A stretch of 8,682 nucleotides of DNA from Acidobacteriota bacterium. Its GTDB lineage: Bacteria; Acidobacteriota; Aminicenantia; UBA2199. Of this stretch, positions 7,014-8,682 are shown in pieces; position 1 is the stretch's first letter, and the number at the start of each line of letters is the position of its first letter. The notes beneath the pieces were generated by a model that was given only the letters and a program-made list of their open reading frames with translations, was not told where the DNA came from and made no database searches. A program made the position numbers and the translations under genes. The stretch spans positions 1 to 8,682 of the forward strand of contig JAKAGC010000128.1 of assembly GCA_021817755.1 (NCBI GenBank), written 5' to 3'.

Positions 7014-8383
7014 TGATTAAAGTACTTGTGATCGATGACGATCAGGCAATATTAAATTTTATGCGTATATTTTTACTCCAATCCGGGGAGTTCGAAGTCC
7101 AAGTACTACAAGATAGTACGCGTGCTTACGAAGTACTCGAAAACGGCCAGTTCAATGTACTCTTGCTGGATATGGATATGCCGAATGTTTCCGGTATGGA
7201 TGTTCTACGTTATATCAAAGAAAATAATATCGAAATAGTAACCATCGTGTTAACCGGCGTCGAAGATATCGATATGGCAATCTCAGCCATGAAACTCGGT
7301 ACAGCCGATTATATGCTCAAACCCATCGATGAAGATCGCCTTCTCGATACCCTCCACTCCGCTATCGATAAAAATAAAATATCCCACCCCTCCAATGAAA
7401 CAAAAGCCCCTATGTCTCTTGATGGGCTCTCTCAGAAAGAGGTATTTAAGAATATCATCACCCAGGAAGAACAGATGTTTAAGATCTTCCATTTCGTTGA
7501 AAAATTCGCTCCTACCGATAACAGCGTATTGATTTGGGGTGAGAGCGGTACAGGGAAAGAATTGATTGCCAAAGCCATTCACCAGATTAGCCAGCGGCGG
7601 GACAAGCGTTTCGTTGCCGTTAATGCCGGTGCATTTGCCAATGAACTTTTTGCCTCCGAATTCTTCGGACACGATAAAGGGTCGTTTACAGGAGCTATCA
7701 CCGATAAAAAAGGATTCATCGAAGAAGCAGACGGCGGTACATTGTTCCTCGATGAAATAGGTGAATTAACTCTTCCGATCCAGGTGAAACTCCTTCGGGT
7801 ATTACAGGAAGAAGAATTCTACCGTCTCGGTTCCACCCGCAATCGAAAAGCCAATGTCCGTATAATCGCGGCTACCAATAAAAACCTTTTTGATGAGATT
7901 AAAAAGGGAAATTTCAGGAAAGACCTTTTCTTCCGGTTGAATATTAACTCCATCAATCTTCCTCCCCTACGCGAACGCAAAGGAGATGTCGAGCTCCTTG
8001 CCCATCATTTCCTGAAAGAGTTCTGCCAACGTTATAAGAAGAATATCCAGCGTATCTCTCCCAATGTCATGAACCTCCTAAAAGGGTATGCTTTCCCCGG
8101 AAATGTAAGGGAAATAATGAATATTATCAATAGCTCCATCATCGTTGAATCTTCCCAGGAACTCCAAAAAAAATCCTTACCCAGTTATTTCCTTGAAAAC
8201 AGCCAGATTCCGCAAGAAGCCTCTTTTAGCGGTCAAATGCTGCTCACATTGAGCGAAGTGGAAAAACGTCATATTATGAAGGTGCTCAATCATACTCGTA
8301 TGAATAAAACCAAAGCATCGAAAATCCTTGGTATTTCTCGTGTAAACCTGATCGCCAAGATAAAAAAATACAATCTTGAATAA
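7010..8383 (+). CDS. NtrC-family sigma-54-dependent response regulator (receiver, AAA+, Fis-type HTH)
   Basis: Phosphorylation by the adjacent kinase should drive assembly of the AAA+ ring that opens sigma-54 promoters. Numbering is from the first Met; the true start is probably the second. Receiver, residues 3-120: acidic pocket D9-D11, phospho-acceptor D54 (LLLDMDMP), T82 and K104. AAA+ domain, about 142-385: Walker A GESGTGKE (177-184), the sigma-54 contact loop as GSFTGA (224-229) instead of GAFTGA, Walker B TLFLDEIGE (244-252), arginine-finger region FRKDLFFRLN (302-311), PPLRERKGD (318-326) and sensor II GNVREI (364-369). C-terminal Fis-type HTH, about 415-455, ends with NKTKASKILGISRVNL. 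All key residues for phosphorylation, ATP hydrolysis and DNA binding are present, so a full activator is expected. Its targets are unknown; I found no convincing -24/-12 promoter in the non-coding parts of this window. Confidence 0.95.
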   Translation: MMIKVLVIDDDQAILNFMRIFLLQSGEFEVQVLQDSTRAYEVLENGQFNVLLLDMDMPNVSGMDVLRYIKENNIEIVTIVLTGVEDIDMAISAMKLGTADYMLKPIDEDRLLDTLHSAIDKNKISHPSNETKAPMSLDGLSQKEVFKNIITQEEQMFKIFHFVEKFAPTDNSVLIWGESGTGKELIAKAIHQISQRRDKRFVAVNAGAFANELFASEFFGHDKGSFTGAITDKKGFIEEADGGTLFLDEIGELTLPIQVKLLRVLQEEEFYRLGSTRNRKANVRIIAATNKNLFDEIKKGNFRKDLFFRLNINSINLPPLRERKGDVELLAHHFLKEFCQRYKKNIQRISPNVMNLLKGYAFPGNVREIMNIINSSIIVESSQELQKKSLPSYFLENSQIPQEASFSGQMLLTLSEVEKRHIMKVLNHTRMNKTKASKILGISRVNLIAKIKKYNLE

Positions 8384-8384
8384 T

Positions 8385-8406
8385 CCCGGTATACGAATCG
8401 ACCGGG
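8385..8406. other. Inverted repeat between the response regulator and methyltransferase genes
   Basis: CCCGGT (8385-8390) and ACCGGG (8401-8406) are perfect 6-bp arms around a 10-base loop, in the 34-bp gap after the regulator stop. No T-run follows, so it is not a canonical intrinsic terminator. The methyltransferase ribosome binding site (AGGA, 8408-8411) begins two bases after the right arm. It could be an RNA hairpin that tunes translation or stabilises mRNA ends, a protein-binding dyad, or chance. Confidence 0.45.
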
Positions 8407-8417
8407 TAGGATGAAAA

Positions 8418-8682
8418 ATGAAACAATGGTACGAAACACTATTTGAAAACTATGCAGAAACTTACGAAAAAGAAGTATACACACAAGGAACCATTACCGA
8501 AGTCGAATTTATCGAAAAGGAAATAGGTTTCGATAAAACAAAACGAATCCTCGATATCGGATGCGGTACTGGAAGACATGCTATTGAACTCGCCCGTAAA
8601 GGATATCAGGTAACAGGAATCGATCTTTCAAAAGACCAGTTAAAAAAAGCTCAAGAAAAGGCAAAAGCTCTAAACCTCTCGA
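8418..8682 (+). CDS. Class I SAM-dependent methyltransferase, N-terminal part; partial
   Basis: The frame is open from the ATG at 8418 to the right edge (88 codons). AGGA six bases upstream supports this start over the nearby out-of-frame ATG at 8411. Residues 43-52 carry the glycine-rich SAM loop RILDIGCGTG (D46 to G52), and the second acidic position that binds the SAM ribose is D69 (GIDLS). An N-terminal helix containing WYETLFENYAETY precedes the core, as in many small-molecule or ubiquinone/menaquinone-type methyltransferases. The substrate-determining C-terminal part is missing, so no substrate can be named. It is in the same direction as the kinase and regulator genes and 34 bp behind them, so may be co-transcribed or separated by the inverted repeat. 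Confidence 0.88.
   Translation, partial: MKQWYETLFENYAETYEKEVYTQGTITEVEFIEKEIGFDKTKRILDIGCGTGRHAIELARKGYQVTGIDLSKDQLKKAQEKAKALNLS

Overview
The window is ordinary bacterial chromosome, AT-rich (roughly 40% GC by eye), almost fully coding, with two divergent gene blocks around a 300-bp intergenic region. I see no rRNA, tRNA, insertion sequence, CRISPR array or prophage gene. An exported S9-type peptidase, clear Shine-Dalgarno sites and an NtrC/sigma-54-type two-component pair suggest a Gram-negative-style, probably uncultured lineage. An Acidobacteriota/Aminicenantota-like bacterium would fit the gene mix, but that placement is a weak guess.

Left block, minus strand, read from about 4811 down to the left edge: coaX (type III pantothenate kinase, CoA synthesis), an uncharacterised two-part protein of about 211 residues, tlyA (S4-domain rRNA 2'-O-methyltransferase), nadK (NAD kinase), and the N-terminal 570 residues of an exported beta-propeller protein. 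That last protein is probably an S9 prolyl-oligopeptidase-type peptidase whose catalytic domain lies outside the window. The first four genes overlap or lie within a few bases of each other and look like one housekeeping operon with a good candidate promoter at 4868-4896. The peptidase follows after 85 bp with its own strong ribosome binding site.

Right block, plus strand, from 5112: a cytoplasmic sensor histidine kinase (PAS-like, GAF, coiled coil, cysteine-containing PAS, HisKA with an insertion, HATPase) overlaps an NtrC-family response regulator (receiver, AAA+, Fis-type HTH). These form a translationally coupled sensor/sigma-54-activator pair. A class I SAM-dependent methyltransferase begins 34 bp after the regulator and runs off the right edge; a GC-rich inverted repeat sits in that gap. 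An extended -10 promoter preceded by two A/T tracts about 21 bp apart probably drives this block.

I did not find a clear new system. The parts most worth a second look are the uncharacterised protein inside the coaX-tlyA-nadK operon, the three-cysteine motif in the sensor PAS domain, and the inverted repeat before the methyltransferase.
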